From: Psococerastis gibbosa
Lineage: Eukaryota; Arthropoda; Insecta; Psocodea; Psocidae
Direction: 5' to 3'
Length of the DNA: 64,000 nucleotides
Assembly (NCBI GenBank): GCA_963971405.1
Contig: OZ020489.1
Span: 46,082,510-46,146,509, forward strand
A program made the position numbers and the translations under genes. The notes under the pieces were generated by a model. It was not told where the DNA came from. It made no database searches and worked only from the letters and a program-made list of their open reading frames with translations. Below, piece by piece: positions 9,641 to 21,595 of the stretch (within the stretch, counting starts at the first letter, position 1; each line of letters starts with the position of its first letter).

Positions 9641-12600
9641 ATAAATCGATAAAATAAGTCAGGTCGAGTTGGAACAGGCTCCCCTCCAGCCCTAGTACGT
9701 CTTACATCATTAAAAGTGCAAAGTTACAGTTGATGAAAGCTGACTTGAGTCACTGGTACCGGGACACCGACATGTATCCAACACAAAATAGCACAGTTCA
9801 TCATCAAAAGTGCCCGTCACATCGCCTAAGGGTGCCAAATTGCGGACTAAACAGTAAACATGCTTATTATATAACAAAAAATTACAACATAAAACTAATA
9901 ATTGTTCATTTAAAAACCGGGAGAGCCGACAGAAGTGAAAACATGAACATTGACTTGTGAATTTTTTAATATTTTGGAATGGTTAGGAATGAATTTCGGT
10001 TTAATTGCTTTATTTATCAGTATGGAAGTACTATAATTTATGTGGTTAAGGTCAAACCGGAGGGGGTCACGTGACTGGCCTGGAAATGTTTTTGCAGAGG
10101 GTTCGTAATATACCTAGGTATGTTTTAAACCGCAGGGGTATAGTAAAAATCGATATAAGGGTATAGTATATGCGTAGACATGCTTATACTATTGACTGAA
10201 CCAAAAATTACTATTACATTAGGTCTAAAATCTGTGCATGAAGCAATTAAAAACATACCTTTTAGAACATAACCTATACCTATACTTGCCTACATGATCC
10301 ATTATTGTCAGAGATATTTAACAAATACCGTCAAATAGCCATTTAAATTGAATAAGGAAAATAGAAAAGATACAAAAAGATGCTTTATTCCAAATAAGAT
10401 TATTATACTAAATATGTATTTATACGTCATAGGGATATTTCATTTGCCCGGGGTATTCTACATTGGTTTGCTATATCAAACTACAAATTAAAATTATATT
10501 ATATTGCAGTGCCACTGCTCAAAGATCGCTCGATAAGCAGAAGCTTGACGTGGACAAGGAAAAAAGTCAAGTCAAAGTCACGTGATGGCAAGTGGGTGCA
10601 AACTCTGTCTATCAACATTTTTTCGGCATTTTTGTGGGGGCTGTGGGCCTGTGCCCCAAGTGCCCATGAGTTAATCCGACAGTCTCTTTATGGACAAAGA
10701 CCTACCATTGACTGTTTTCGGACATAAGTATGGGGTTGTTTCCGAACGAATTTCTGCCATTGGCATACTGGTTTCTCCTCCATGTCAATCTACATGCCGT
10801 TGGGCAAGCTCCTAGTTATTCTTACCTGTTACCATTGACCTTGTAATAGGTGTCAGCTCGACGTAACCAAGTATGGAGACGAGTCAATCAGACAGTTACC
10901 AGTTCAAGGTACAGGAAACGGAATCAGATAAATATAACCTGAAATGCTAAAATTGAAATAACTCTCAACTTATATGGGAAAGAGTGTCCATTGAACTAAA
11001 CAAACATTCTCTTAGCCTCATTTGCGCTTAGTCTCTACAGTCGAAAACTGCAGATGAGGTGCGTAATATTCAGAAAACGCCAGACAACCGTGGCAAAGTC
11101 GTAGGTAGTTGTAGGCTACACTTTGTTTCATGTTGTATTTTTGTGAGAAAACAATACCTTCACAACGGAAAGTTCCCCGAGGCTTTCTTTTTATTTCTGG
11201 ATGCACAATCCGTCTTTCAGTTCAAGTCATCGGAACAACCAAAATGCAAAATGTAGCCCAATGTTACTGCTCTGCAGTTGGCAAAAACTTGAGAATAAAG
11301 ATAAAGGTAAAATTAAGTTGGTAGCAACATCCTTATTTTAATAACTTGGCAAACTTGATAACAATAATTTTAAGCTGAAAACTTGGCGAGAGTTGTGTTC
11401 GCGACATTACACCCAAAAGATGGAGCCCCACGCCTCCCTAACTTCTCTCTCCATTACCTTGCACGGATTTTAGGGATTTCTCTCACATCCAGATTGTAAG
11501 GTTGCTTTAGCAGCAGGAGTCCAACAGATGAGCTGACGTGTGGCGTGATGGGGCGATAGTGAGGACCACACTCCCCAGGGCCCACGTTATCAACATTGGG
11601 GAATTGCTCACGTCTCTCGACAATAACTCCATCATTTGTGAATTCACATTGTTATTTTCTTATAGAATGCTGGAGGTTAAGTTAGGTTAGGTTTTCTTCA
11701 GATTTGCAACGAAATCTTTCTACCTTGTTCGCCGTTATCTTTAGTTCCTTGCTTGTTCGATCCGAACCTCGTATGCTGGTCTGAGGGGATGTGCGTACGC
11801 CTTCTTCGACCGGCCCCTCAATGGTGTCTTCTCTTTTAGTGTCACATGTCTGATGAGCATCTACTTGGCTCTTCTCACGGGTAAAATGGTGGAGCACCCA
11901 TTAATTGGTTTGTCATGAGCAATGTATAGGCCGGTATTAGTTACCGTTAAATCAATTGACAGGGAAGCACCCTTTATGTTAAAGATTTTTTCGGTAAACA
12001 CATTTTCAGAGTATTTATATTTGCGGTTTATTGTGAAGTTTTAATCATTATCTTTAATCTTTAATTCCAACAATAAGACAAATACAGTTTGTGACAATTT
12101 ATATACCGCAGGGCACTAGCCCGTGTGCGGCTTAACGTTAATTGGTTACCTATCTATATATTCAAATACTATTTTAATTATACTATAAACTAAATACTTA
12201 TATTCTATAAGCTAAATACTTGTCTACTATAAACTAAATGCTAATTATAATATTATACTATTGTCATGTATTATTTGTGAGACAATCCAGTTTTACACTT
12301 TCCTTTTGAAGAGATAGATGTTATTTATGTTTGTTTTTATCCAAGCCGCAAGGGCAGTTTGTTGTAATAGGTTAAGACTGTGAATTGTGCTTGTCTTTGT
12401 GTAAGTTTTGTCCGTGTGCGATTTTGTATTAGTGTTTTTTTTGTAATGTATCTAGTGTTATGTTGATGAGTGGTTTCTGGGATGTGTGTTTTTTTTTGTA
12501 TTTCCATTATAGACTCTTTTACGAACAGTTTTTTTTTATAGTTTGTACACCTGCTATTTTGAATAGTTGTTTAGATGGGAATGTGTTGGGTTTTCTATGG

Positions 12601-13541
12601 ATAATTTTCAAAAAAAAAATAAAAATTGAATTATACTTAATTTATGTATGGTGTTTTGACAAGCCCTCCCCATGCTAAAATTCCATAAGATAAGTGAGTG
12701 AACGAGAGCATAATATATTTGTTTTAATAAAATAGGAGTGACTATATTTCATATTTATAAGAATTTGTAGACTGTTTTTCTGAGTTTTTTAGTGTATGTA
12801 GAATGTGTTCCTCCTATTTTAATTTTTCATCGAGTATTATACTGCTGATTACTTAGCTGATTTACTTTTTGGAATATTGTTTATAGTTATAGTTTGAGTT
12901 TGAGGAGCTTTTTTGTTGGAAAAATCTATATAGTTCGTTTTATGCGGTGTTGTTTTCTATGGAAAACTGCAAGCCATATTAATGAAACTATTATTCAGTA
13001 GCTTTGAGAAAGCTGCACGGACCAAAAGAAAAAGCAGGGAGAGCCACTCATTTTGAAGAAAATAAACTACAATGCAATAATAATAAAAAAACATCCATAA
13101 AGAACAACACTGTAAAGATCTATAATCACTCAACAATAACATCTTCTTCACCGTCAAGTTACCGGCCCCAATAATGGACAAACCCAATTTGGTGTTACCC
13201 TGTCCCAAAGCATGTTAATATAGCAATGCGTTTCGCCGAGATTGTCGTAGTGAAGGTGCATGGACATTAATTTGTGAGATGGGGCGCTGTGGGAACAAAG
13301 GAGGGAGAAAGACAGAACTCATCCACCCGGAGCTAATGCGAGGGATGCATTCCGAAAAATAAAATGGAAAATTTTAAAAGCTTCTTCCCTCTACAGTCAA
13401 GAAAATGACTTTTGGATCGTATAAGGGGGTGGTTTCCGTTTCTTTTTAAAGTTTTAGGAGGTATTTTTATACCCTTTTTAGACCTCTTAGAATTTAAATT
13501 GTACATGAACTTGGACTTTTTGTCTGAATAAGCGAACAATA
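9641..13541. other. Long stretch without recognisable gene
   Basis: There are only short chance frames. Around 9808-9910 lies a repeat also found near 50582-50680 and, in its later part, at 61852-61930. GTTAGGTTAGG at 11681-11691 is too short to call telomeric. Positions 12000-12700 are strongly AT-rich with poly-T runs. Nothing resembling an exon or RNA gene could be supported. Confidence 0.45.
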
Positions 13542-13561
13542 TATATATGTATATATATATA
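13542..13561. repeat. (AT)n microsatellite
   Basis: An alternating ATATAT tract interrupted by one GT. Confidence 0.8.
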
Positions 13562-13717
13562 ACCCACATATTCTAACACCGAAACATAAGGGAGATGTCA
13601 ACATTTCCAGCTAAATTGCTCAGGAATTAATTTCACAAATAATCCAAGCATTGATTATCAACAGCTGCTAAATGTCATATCAGTCAATTTCATTGAAACA
13701 TCTTTTTAATGAGGAAA

Positions 13718-13756
13718 GGGTAATTCCAAACGTTGCGTCAACATCTTCAGTGGTAC
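13718..13756 (-). repeat. Fragment of the hammerhead-type repeat
   Basis: The minus strand reads CCACTGAAGATGTTGACG followed by CAACGTTTGGAA: the hammerhead region with stem II collapsed to one strand. The flanking parts of the repeat are not recognisable. Confidence 0.45.
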
Positions 13757-13839
13757 TCCGTAGTATGGGCGGTAAATTGGTGGTTCTGAGCTATGCTATT
13801 AAGCGAATTAGGCGACAACTTAAAGCCCCACGTTTCTGT

Positions 13840-14890
13840 AGAAACACACTATTTTGCGCCTATTTACTCAAAATATTACCCCTGCGGAGACCCCCGGCCC
13901 CCCTGTTTCCAGTTGCGTTAATAAAGTCAACATTTGTGCTGACAAACTTCGTAAAACCGCACTATTTTAGGCCTATTTCATTGATGGCCGTCCGCAGGTT
14001 GAAATATGAGGTGGGTCAAGGGCGAATAAAAAAAATTGAAATTCCACAGTTCTTGTTAGGGGGGTGGGGGGGGGGGGCAGATAATATGGGATAAAGTATA
14101 TTATAAATAAAAATTCATTAATTACGATGAATCCTCCTATTTATTATATTTAATATACATAAGTGGCCAATTGGGCAGTCTAAAAAGTTTTGCTGTAGTT
14201 TTCGCGCGTTTTTGTTTAAAAGTCTAGAAAAGTTAATTTTTTATTATATTTCTCTTTAATTTCTTGATTTTTATTTTTTAAAAAAAATTGTTTTCATAGT
14301 AATTATGTTTTGTACCTAATTAGTACAATTTTTTCCGGGTCAATCGAGGTGGGTCAGATGACCCATCTGACCATAGCTGTGGACGGCAGAGCATATTTTA
14401 AGAAATTTTCACAAATTGAAATCCTATTCTATATATTACAGTATTGTATAGTGTAAATTTCGCTTGTATGAATAAGTTCAGATTAGGTCTTATTTTTAAT
14501 AATGGGTAGTATACCAGTAGATTACCAAAACCATTTATATTTCAAAAAGCAAAACGTAAAAACAAAATTAGCGCCATAAATACGACGGACATCGTAAATT
14601 TTGATTATTATTTTTTTCTTTCTAATTTCTCAATTTGTTAGCCTTTGAATTTGAAATTTTTGTCCAATTTCTGTGGGGCAAAGTAGGGAGCAAAATCACC
14701 TCACTGGGGGGCCCGCTTGCCCCAATAGGGCTTTCCTAAAATATGCTCTGGTGGACGGCCATGATTTCATCCCTTATCTTCAGTTATATTCTTCGCATGT
14801 AAAATGTACCCATTACTGCTATCAAAATGCGTAAAAAACCGCAAAAAATTTCCTCTGGGGGATCCTCTGGCATACGGCCTTGTTGAAGAC
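13840..14890 (-). repeat. Scattered family B units in AT-rich sequence
   Basis: B-type segments lie at about 13840-13990 and 14810-14880 (GGAGACCCCCGGCCCCCC and ATGCGTAAAA motifs). A poly-G tract is at about 14060-14077, with AT-rich sequence between. Nothing coding was recognised. Confidence 0.5.
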
Positions 14891-17013
14891 CCTCCGCTTT
14901 GGTTCCTCATTATTTGGAGCCAGGGCTTTCGCTTCAATTTTTGGATTTGGATTTTGTGAATTTAACTCATTTGAGTTTCATACTTTTTCTGCCCCCCCCC
15001 CCTTTATAATAATGAAATTTAAATGAACAACAGCACAAGGTGAGGTAATTAAAGGTATACTAGGCGTAGATCTGTCATGGTGTAAATTGTAGACGCCAAC
15101 TTGATAGGAAATACATTTAACCAGCCCTAATTAGCTTGGGAAGTAAATAATTAATGAGATTAGCAGGCGCGTTAGATGACAGGTTTCGCCGTGCTAACAT
15201 GATGCACTGTCGAATAATTCAGGAAAGAAAGCCGGGCATGAAAGTGAGTGATTAGGAGATGAGGGAGCTTTCGTATGGAACGCTGCACCAGAATTAACAC
15301 TTCTTGCTGTTGACTCAAAGTGTTAGCTGCCAACTCAGCGAGTCAAGACATGTGCCGTATTCATATTCCAATTACAATATTTATTCTCCAAACGGCTTTC
15401 TCGACTGAGCTCTTCTTTGTTTCGAATTATCTTTGCTCAATCAGCTAACAAGTAGCACCCTTTACATTTAAACTTAGGTGGAATCAGTTGGAAACTCTGA
15501 TTATATTTGCAGTAAAGTAAGCGTTGAGACATTTTGTACCCTAACGGTACGTACGGTGCCTGGGGTGCCCTGCACGGCTATTTCATTGTTAATTTCTCCT
15601 AGTAAACAACTAAGGATTACTACTGATAGCCTAATGCATTATTATTGCGCAGTCCCGGGAACTAAAATAAAAAATGGTTGATGCGTTCTCTGCCTAACTG
15701 CTGGCGCTCAATCCGAAACTGTTGACTGGAGATAGAAACTTACATTATTGGCAATTAAAATGCTTGCATAATTTTACTTGAGGAGGTACTTACAAAAGAT
15801 CAATTTCGTTAGGCTCAACTTAAAAAATCCACGGAATTGAGATTCCGATGTTGATTGTTGAAATGCTGAAATTAGGATGTTCATGTGGTACAACTTGCAA
15901 TGCACAATGTACATGACACGCTCGTTGTTGAGACTTTCTAGCATGCAAGACAAATATGGGAACGCTGCTGGCAGGCCATCGCGAGCAGACTTGGACTCGA
16001 GGCGACAATGTCCTATTACAGTATCCCCTTTGTTGAGCCGTACCCCCTTTGGCTCACTCATGTACAAATAATTTGTAAAAATCAACAGAAGCGGGGTAAA
16101 AACAGTTGCCGTCAAAGTCACCCCAACACAGGCAGGGGTGAATCACTGCTGCTGCTGCTGCGTTATTAGGGTTAAGTTTTCCATATTTTTGGGGTACCTA
16201 AAAAATCTCAATTTGATGCCTCTACTACATATATTCCGGTGAATTGATTTTGCCATTATATATAATGTCTTTAAGATGGAAGAGGGTCATATGACAATGT
16301 CCAATTTGTAAAAAGAAGTAACAAGCCGACACCCCACCGTTATTGCAGCAAAAACTATAAACTCACATAGTTATAATATAACTATGTGATGTTGGGCGGT
16401 GCTATTTGTGCAATACAACTGAAATTGAAGCACAAGCTGGATTGTGACGCACAAGAAATGAGAGACAATAAAGTTGTGCTCGTACGATAGGTACACCGCA
16501 AACACAGGGGTGGAATAGGAAATATTCAATAACAGCGAGCGGAGAACAAAAAACTGGCTCAACTTTCTGAGGTTTGTTTCTGTTTGGACAAGCAGAAAAC
16601 ACGGTTCAACTTCCTGTAAAAACATTTTCCTATTCCTTAATCCAATAATATTTTACTTTGGGTAAAATATTGTTCTCTGCCGGCACCACTGCAGACCCGC
16701 ATAAAGATGAACCTCTCCTCATTTCCTTACAGCAGCCACATCAAGTCAGCTATTGTAGAAACCGGTACTTGTAATAATTATTGTTTAGCTGAGTTGGCAA
16801 AGCCTTTGACACGCTTAGAAATCCCAGTATAAGCGGATAGCCACAGCACTTACAGTAGGTACAAGCTCTGCGAGTTGCTTATGTTTTATTTTATGTCACC
16901 AGCCCCATATACATTCTACCAAATTATTTCCTTTCTCGTTCAACAGCCATAAAGATTTGCATATAATTAGATTTATACAATAGGTCATTTGTTTGCAAAT
17001 AATAGGTTATTTA
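14891..17013. other. No gene recognised
   Basis: Unassigned sequence. It has a C10-12 run near 14993-15002, a short GCTGCT tract at 16142-16155 and an imperfect TATAACTATGTGA palindrome at about 16360-16390. Frames of 60-115 codons occur on both strands, but none shows a known motif. Confidence 0.4.
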
Positions 17014-17765
17014 TTGCTTTCCAATTTATACGTAGTATAAGGAAAGCTTTGTGAATTTTTGACTCCGAGATTTTAACGGATTTACACGTTTTGAGGTCCC
17101 AGGAACCCAAAATTGTGGTTTTTACGAAATGTCTGTCTGTGGCTCTGCCTGTCTGTCTATCTGCCTGTCTGTCATCGATTTCCGGGCAAACTACTCGGTT
17201 GATTTTTATGCAATTTGGCATGTAGGTTCACATAAATCCAACCTCGAGATAATTTCTTTTTATTTGGGGCTAACTCAATTTTGCGGGGTTTTATTCTCAA
17301 AAAACTAAAAAAAACGTCTAAAAAAATTATTTCTCAAAAACGGAAAATTCACGCTGCAATACATTGCGTGCCTTGTCATTGTTATTTCTGTTACAATGTA
17401 TTGGTCTGCTCGTTCCAGAATATGCAATTGAGTTTTAAGGGGTTTTTAATATATTGAGGTGGATTCCCCCATCGATCAATTCAGTGCTTTGGGATAGGGG
17501 ATATCCAAGGCCGCAGCCAGAGGGAGGGAGGTCCAGGGACCAGGGGGTCCGGACCCCCTCCAGAAGTGTTTGCAGCGTACACTAGAAAGAATGGGATTTT
17601 TAAATATATTGAGGTTACCTCACCTCCGGTGACGTTAGATGGACCCCCTCCCTGAGGGATCCAAAATTTAACCAAAGGGAAATTATTTAAAATGAAATGA
17701 CACATTATGTCTATCTACTACTTTATAAATTGGAAAGCATGTTCGAGTAAACTCGGACAGGTTTT
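17014..17765 (+). mobile_element. Family A repeat, long-module form with internal deletion
   Basis: It has the 5' hairpin, the GTCT-type microsatellite (about 17120-17175), then a deletion that joins the poly-A segment to the central module containing the perfect palindrome GGGGGTCCGGACCCCC (17543-17558). It ends with AAATTGGAAAGCATGTTCG and CGAGTAAACTCG. The CRE-like site is mutated to TGACGTTA. The central module nearly matches the inverted copy at 18800-18985. Confidence 0.75.
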
Positions 17766-17799
17766 TTTTATTTTGGACTACTCACTATTGGAGAATGTA

Positions 17800-17962
17800 A
17801 CTGCAAAGGCTTTCACGGCCGGAGTCAAATGAAGAACCAGTAGAATCCGGGCTGATGGGCCGTGGTCGAATTGAAAGTGAACTTCCAAGTTGGAAGTTGG
17901 AACTTCACTTTCAATTCAACCGCGGCCCATCAGCCCGGATTCTACTGGTTCTTCACTATTGG
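17800..17962. repeat. Inverted pair of hammerhead-type repeat 3' parts
   Basis: Arms 17831-17888 and 17897-17954 are reverse complements at about 55 of 58 positions, with an 8-base centre. Each arm begins with TTGGAA, the sequence just after the predicted hammerhead cleavage point, and runs outward through GATTCTACTGGTTCTTC. The left arm continues through TCCGGCCGTGAAAGCC. Transcribed, it would form a long hairpin. Confidence 0.75.
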
Positions 17963-18009
17963 AGATTTCACCTTCAAAATTGCTAAAAAAAATTCTTAGG
18001 ATTATCTTT

Positions 18010-18525
18010 AAATTCTTATATATTACAGTCGTTATTAATGTTAACAAAACGCAATATGTCTCTTGCCCATTGATATACTAGTAGTTTGCTTCTGGGGGTA
18101 TAAAAGTAAAAATTAATAACAAAAATTAAAAAACTTCATGGAAAAGAATTTTTCTGCGGAACCCTTCTGTCTATTTTCTAGCTTCAGGTTTGTTTTAGGT
18201 GTTAAATAGGGTAACAGCTGTTGCTTTCCCAAACACAAATTTGGTTTTGTGCAACAAATTATTTTTTTAAGAAATTGTGAATAATTACATACCCTGCAAT
18301 TATTACTGTGTTGTAAACTTGTAATGTATAAGTCTGCCCTTTCTAGGCTATGCTACCGTTTCATTGATAAATTCAGTGCTTTCGGACAAGGAATGCCTAG
18401 GCAACCGAAATTTAATTCTAGGAAAATTAATTACTAAGGAATCACCCAAATTATCTGTCTCGGTACCTATTCTAATTGATAAATAGAAAATCATGTCCGA
18501 GTAAAGTTGGATCGGTTCTTAAATT
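18010..18525 (+). repeat. Family A 3'-half fragment
   Basis: It matches family A from the GTCGTTATTAATGTTAACA block, through GCTTCTGGGGGTA and TTGCTTTCCCAAA, to the terminal ATGTCCGAGTAAAGTTGGATCGG. It is well diverged, and the central GC module is lost. Confidence 0.6.
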
Positions 18526-18686
18526 TAAAATGCATGAAAGTGGTCAAATGAAAAAAAAACCATATAGAACCAGTTTTGCTTCATGTTTCCTTTTGTTGTT
18601 TTTTTGATTAATTTCTGTCGCAGAGCTCAATTAGTTTTTAAATAATTAAATAAAAATATTTAAAAAAATCAAATTCAAAACAACAA

Positions 18687-19436
18687 AGAACCGGTCCGAG
18701 TTTACTCGAACATGCTTTCAAATTTATCAATTACTATAGACAGAGAATATGAGTACTTTCATAGTAAATAATTTTCCTATAGTTAAATTTTGGATCCCTA
18801 AGGGAGGGGTCCATCTGACGTCACCGGAGGTGAGGTAACCTCAATATATTTAAAAATCCCATTCTTTCTAGTGTACGCTGCAAACACTTCTGGAGGGGGT
18901 CCGGACCCCCTGGTCCCTGGACCTCCCTCCCTCTGGCTGCGGCCTTGGATATCCCCTGTCCCAAAGCACTGAATTGATCGACGGGATTGCATATTCTAAA
19001 TCGGGCAGACCAATACATTATAACATAGTAATAATGTCAGGGTACGCAATGGTGAGAGTGAATTTTCCATAATTTCTTCAAAAAATAATTTTTTCCACAA
19101 AACTAAATCATTTTTTGGGAATGCAACCTGTTTGGTTCTGTCACTCTATTTAACACCTAAAACACACCTGAAGGTGGAAATCATCAATAGAAAGGTTCGA
19201 CAGAAAAATTATTTTTTAGTCATTTTTCATGAAAATTGAGTTATTTTTATTTTTTTACCCCCAGCAAAGCAAACTATCAAAGCGACCCACCGCGTTTTGT
19301 TAACATTAATAACGACTACAATATATATTACACATATTATTATATACATAATATGAATTTAAAAGAAATTTTTGGAAGGGTTACCCGAAATATTTTTTTA
19401 GAGTTTTCTGAAAATAAACCCCCCAAAATTGAGTTG
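18687..19436 (-). mobile_element. Family A repeat, long form, 5'-truncated
   Basis: It starts with CCGGTCCGAGTTTACTCG on the plus strand, carries the intact TGACGTCA (18816-18823) and the palindrome GGGGGTCCGGACCCCC (18895-18910), and stops before the microsatellite and 5' hairpin. It lies opposite to the copy at 17014-17765. Confidence 0.75.
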
Positions 19437-20514
19437 TTGTTCTCGATGCGCACCCATTTCCTGGACTCGCCCCAGTCGGGCGTTAACGCCTTGAGCTCGG
19501 ACATTGTTTTCCCTGTTGCTCTGGCGAGTTGTTGAATGGTTATACTATGGTAGGGGATACGAAATTTAGCGACTATATATATTTTGGTGGATGCTGAGAG
19601 AGAGAGAGAGTTTCCTATGTTTAGCATGGGTTGGAATGGATGGTCTAAGACTCCCAAGTTATCAAATTCAGACTACTGCGTATATTTATAGACTGGATAG
19701 TTTTATTTTCAATTGTTATTTTTGCATGTTTACACGTCTTTTATCTTTTATTTCATATTATTTCACTTGAGTTAACATTAATATTAACTCGAGTAAAATA
19801 ATCTACGAAATCCATAACTTATTATTAGATTATTTGTGTTGTTTCCAACATATTTATGAAAATCGGTCCAACTAAAGCTATAGCTAGTCCAACTCTAGCT
19901 CTTGTACAAAATAAAATTACTCCGTTTTCTTGTTTTTCATGATGTCAGTCGTTGTGCGGATTACGTATGAGCACCATAATTAATGATATTGCATAAACTC
20001 TTAACTAGCTTGCAGTATTTTGATATTTTTGTGGGAAAGTAGCTAGCGTGGGTATTGGTTGAGTTAGCAATCTATCTTAGTCTCTGTCTGTGATGGTTGG
20101 AATACAAGGGTTGTGTGTGATGTAATGAAGAATTTTGGTCACGGATCTCTCAGTTCATTTAGTAATTTTCCATTGGAATGCTCCGCTACATACATTGTTA
20201 TCTCCCACCACCAACATCTTGTCTATCATTTTCTTCTCTCGAACGGCCCATGAGCCAAAGGGCTTCTCTTTGCCAATCCGTCAAATGAGAACTGCAAGTT
20301 TTGCGATGTTTCCTGGCGAAAACACAAAGGCCATTAAGTAAAATGAGACGTACTCCTTTGTTTGTTATATATATACCGGGATGTTGGCCACTAACTGCTT
20401 ACTCTCCATTTAATACGGTGTGATCGTGTCTAGTGGAAATATACCGATGGCTATCTTTGTGCTGTACATCAGCAAGCCCTGTTAGGCTCTGTGCCGCCTA
20501 TTTATAGTAAATTA
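19437..20514. other. No gene recognised
   Basis: The sequence contains a (GA)n run near 19598-19609 and no assignable repeat. Frames of 60-105 codons show no known motif. Confidence 0.4.
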
Positions 20515-20710
20515 AAAATTATATTTTTCTGAACCTGCATGCCAAATTTCACTAAAATATAGTAATTACATCGAGTGCCTAGTTTGTCTACAAATCGACG
20601 GACCGACATTTCATAAAAAAGCAAGTTTTTGTTCCTGGAACCTCGAAATGTGTAAATCGACCATCAAAAACCTTTCCTTTGCCTAACGTATAAATCAGAA
20701 ATCAAAAATT
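20515..20710 (-). repeat. Family A fragment, decayed
   Basis: Shared blocks include GAACCTGCATGCCAAATTTCA, shortened CGACGGACCGACATTTC and TCCTGGAACCTCGAAA. The terminal hairpin has decayed. Confidence 0.5.
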
Positions 20711-20764
20711 ACATTGGGAACACCGCTATATTCACTCTTATGATTGTAGGCTACATCGCAATTC

Positions 20765-21098
20765 GTAATATTGAGAGCCGTGATCTGGAGAAAAAAACTT
20801 GATATATATAGGCCGAATTTAGTGAGGTTTTACGAATGTTATATATTGGAGAAAAGGGGGGCCGGGGGTCTCCCCCGGAGAAAAAAATGGACAAATGGGC
20901 CCAAATTAGTGAGGTTTTGCGCATTTTATACCCTGGAGAAAGAGGCGCCCGGGGGTCTCCCACAGAGAAAGAAAATGGATAAATAGGCCCAATTTAGTAA
21001 GGCTTTACAAACATTATTCCTTGGAGAAAGTGGGGGCCGGGGGTCTCCCCGGAGAAAAAAATTTATAAATAGGCCCATATTATAGGCGCATATTATAC
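20765..21098 (+). repeat. Family B array, about 3.5 units of ~88 bp
   Basis: Successive units each contain GAGAAAAAAATGGA, then CCCAAATTAGTGAGGTTT, then GGGGGCCGGGGGTCTCCC. The units are homologous along their full length, which makes this a tandem minisatellite and not a repeat-spacer array. Confidence 0.75.
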
Positions 21099-21595
21099 CC
21101 TGGCGGCGCTAGAAATGTTATGGCTTCTATCTGGGGGGCAATGAAAAAACCAAACATATTTCATTGGGAGTAGGATTGGCGTAAATTCCAAACATTTCTG
21201 GGGGGGGGGGTTGTAGGAATCCAAGACTTTGATTAATATTACTCATTCACTTCTGAAGTTTGCCTAGTAAATTATATGACTTTAATTATTATTTAAATTT
21301 TATTTTTTTAATATAAATAAGATTCATTAAACACTAAACTATTCAAGTTCACTAAAACAAAAAATTAAAAAGTAAACTTTTTTTTCGAAATTTTAAAAAT
21401 TAAAACAAAATTGTTTTTAATTCCCTAATTTTGACACGCTCAGCAACCTAGTCGTCGCATTCTGTATAATGCAGGAAGGCCAAAGTGTGGAACCAGTTGT
21501 GAATGGTGGTACGAGGCGCAGAGAAAGGTGGGCCTGGAGGTTTCCCCCGGGGGAAAAAATTGATAAATAATATATACTATAAGGTACCGTATATA

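Noticed and set aside
11673-11691. TTAGG-like telomeric repeat (GGTTAAGTTAGGTTAGG)
   Set aside because: Only two or three imperfect units, too few to call an interstitial telomeric array.
11682-11897. 71-codon minus-strand charged frame as a gene
   Set aside because: No recognisable domain, no repeats of it elsewhere, and its length is within chance expectation.
12957-13208. 83-codon minus-strand frame as a membrane protein gene
   Set aside because: It is hydrophobic, but in AT-rich sequence with no motif, no splice context and no conservation evidence.
16142-16155. GCTGCT trinucleotide tract
   Set aside because: Four to five units only, with no coding context.
20765-21098. Regular ~88-bp periodicity resembling a CRISPR array
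   Set aside because: Units are homologous over their whole length, with no unique spacers, and the setting is a eukaryotic repeat region.
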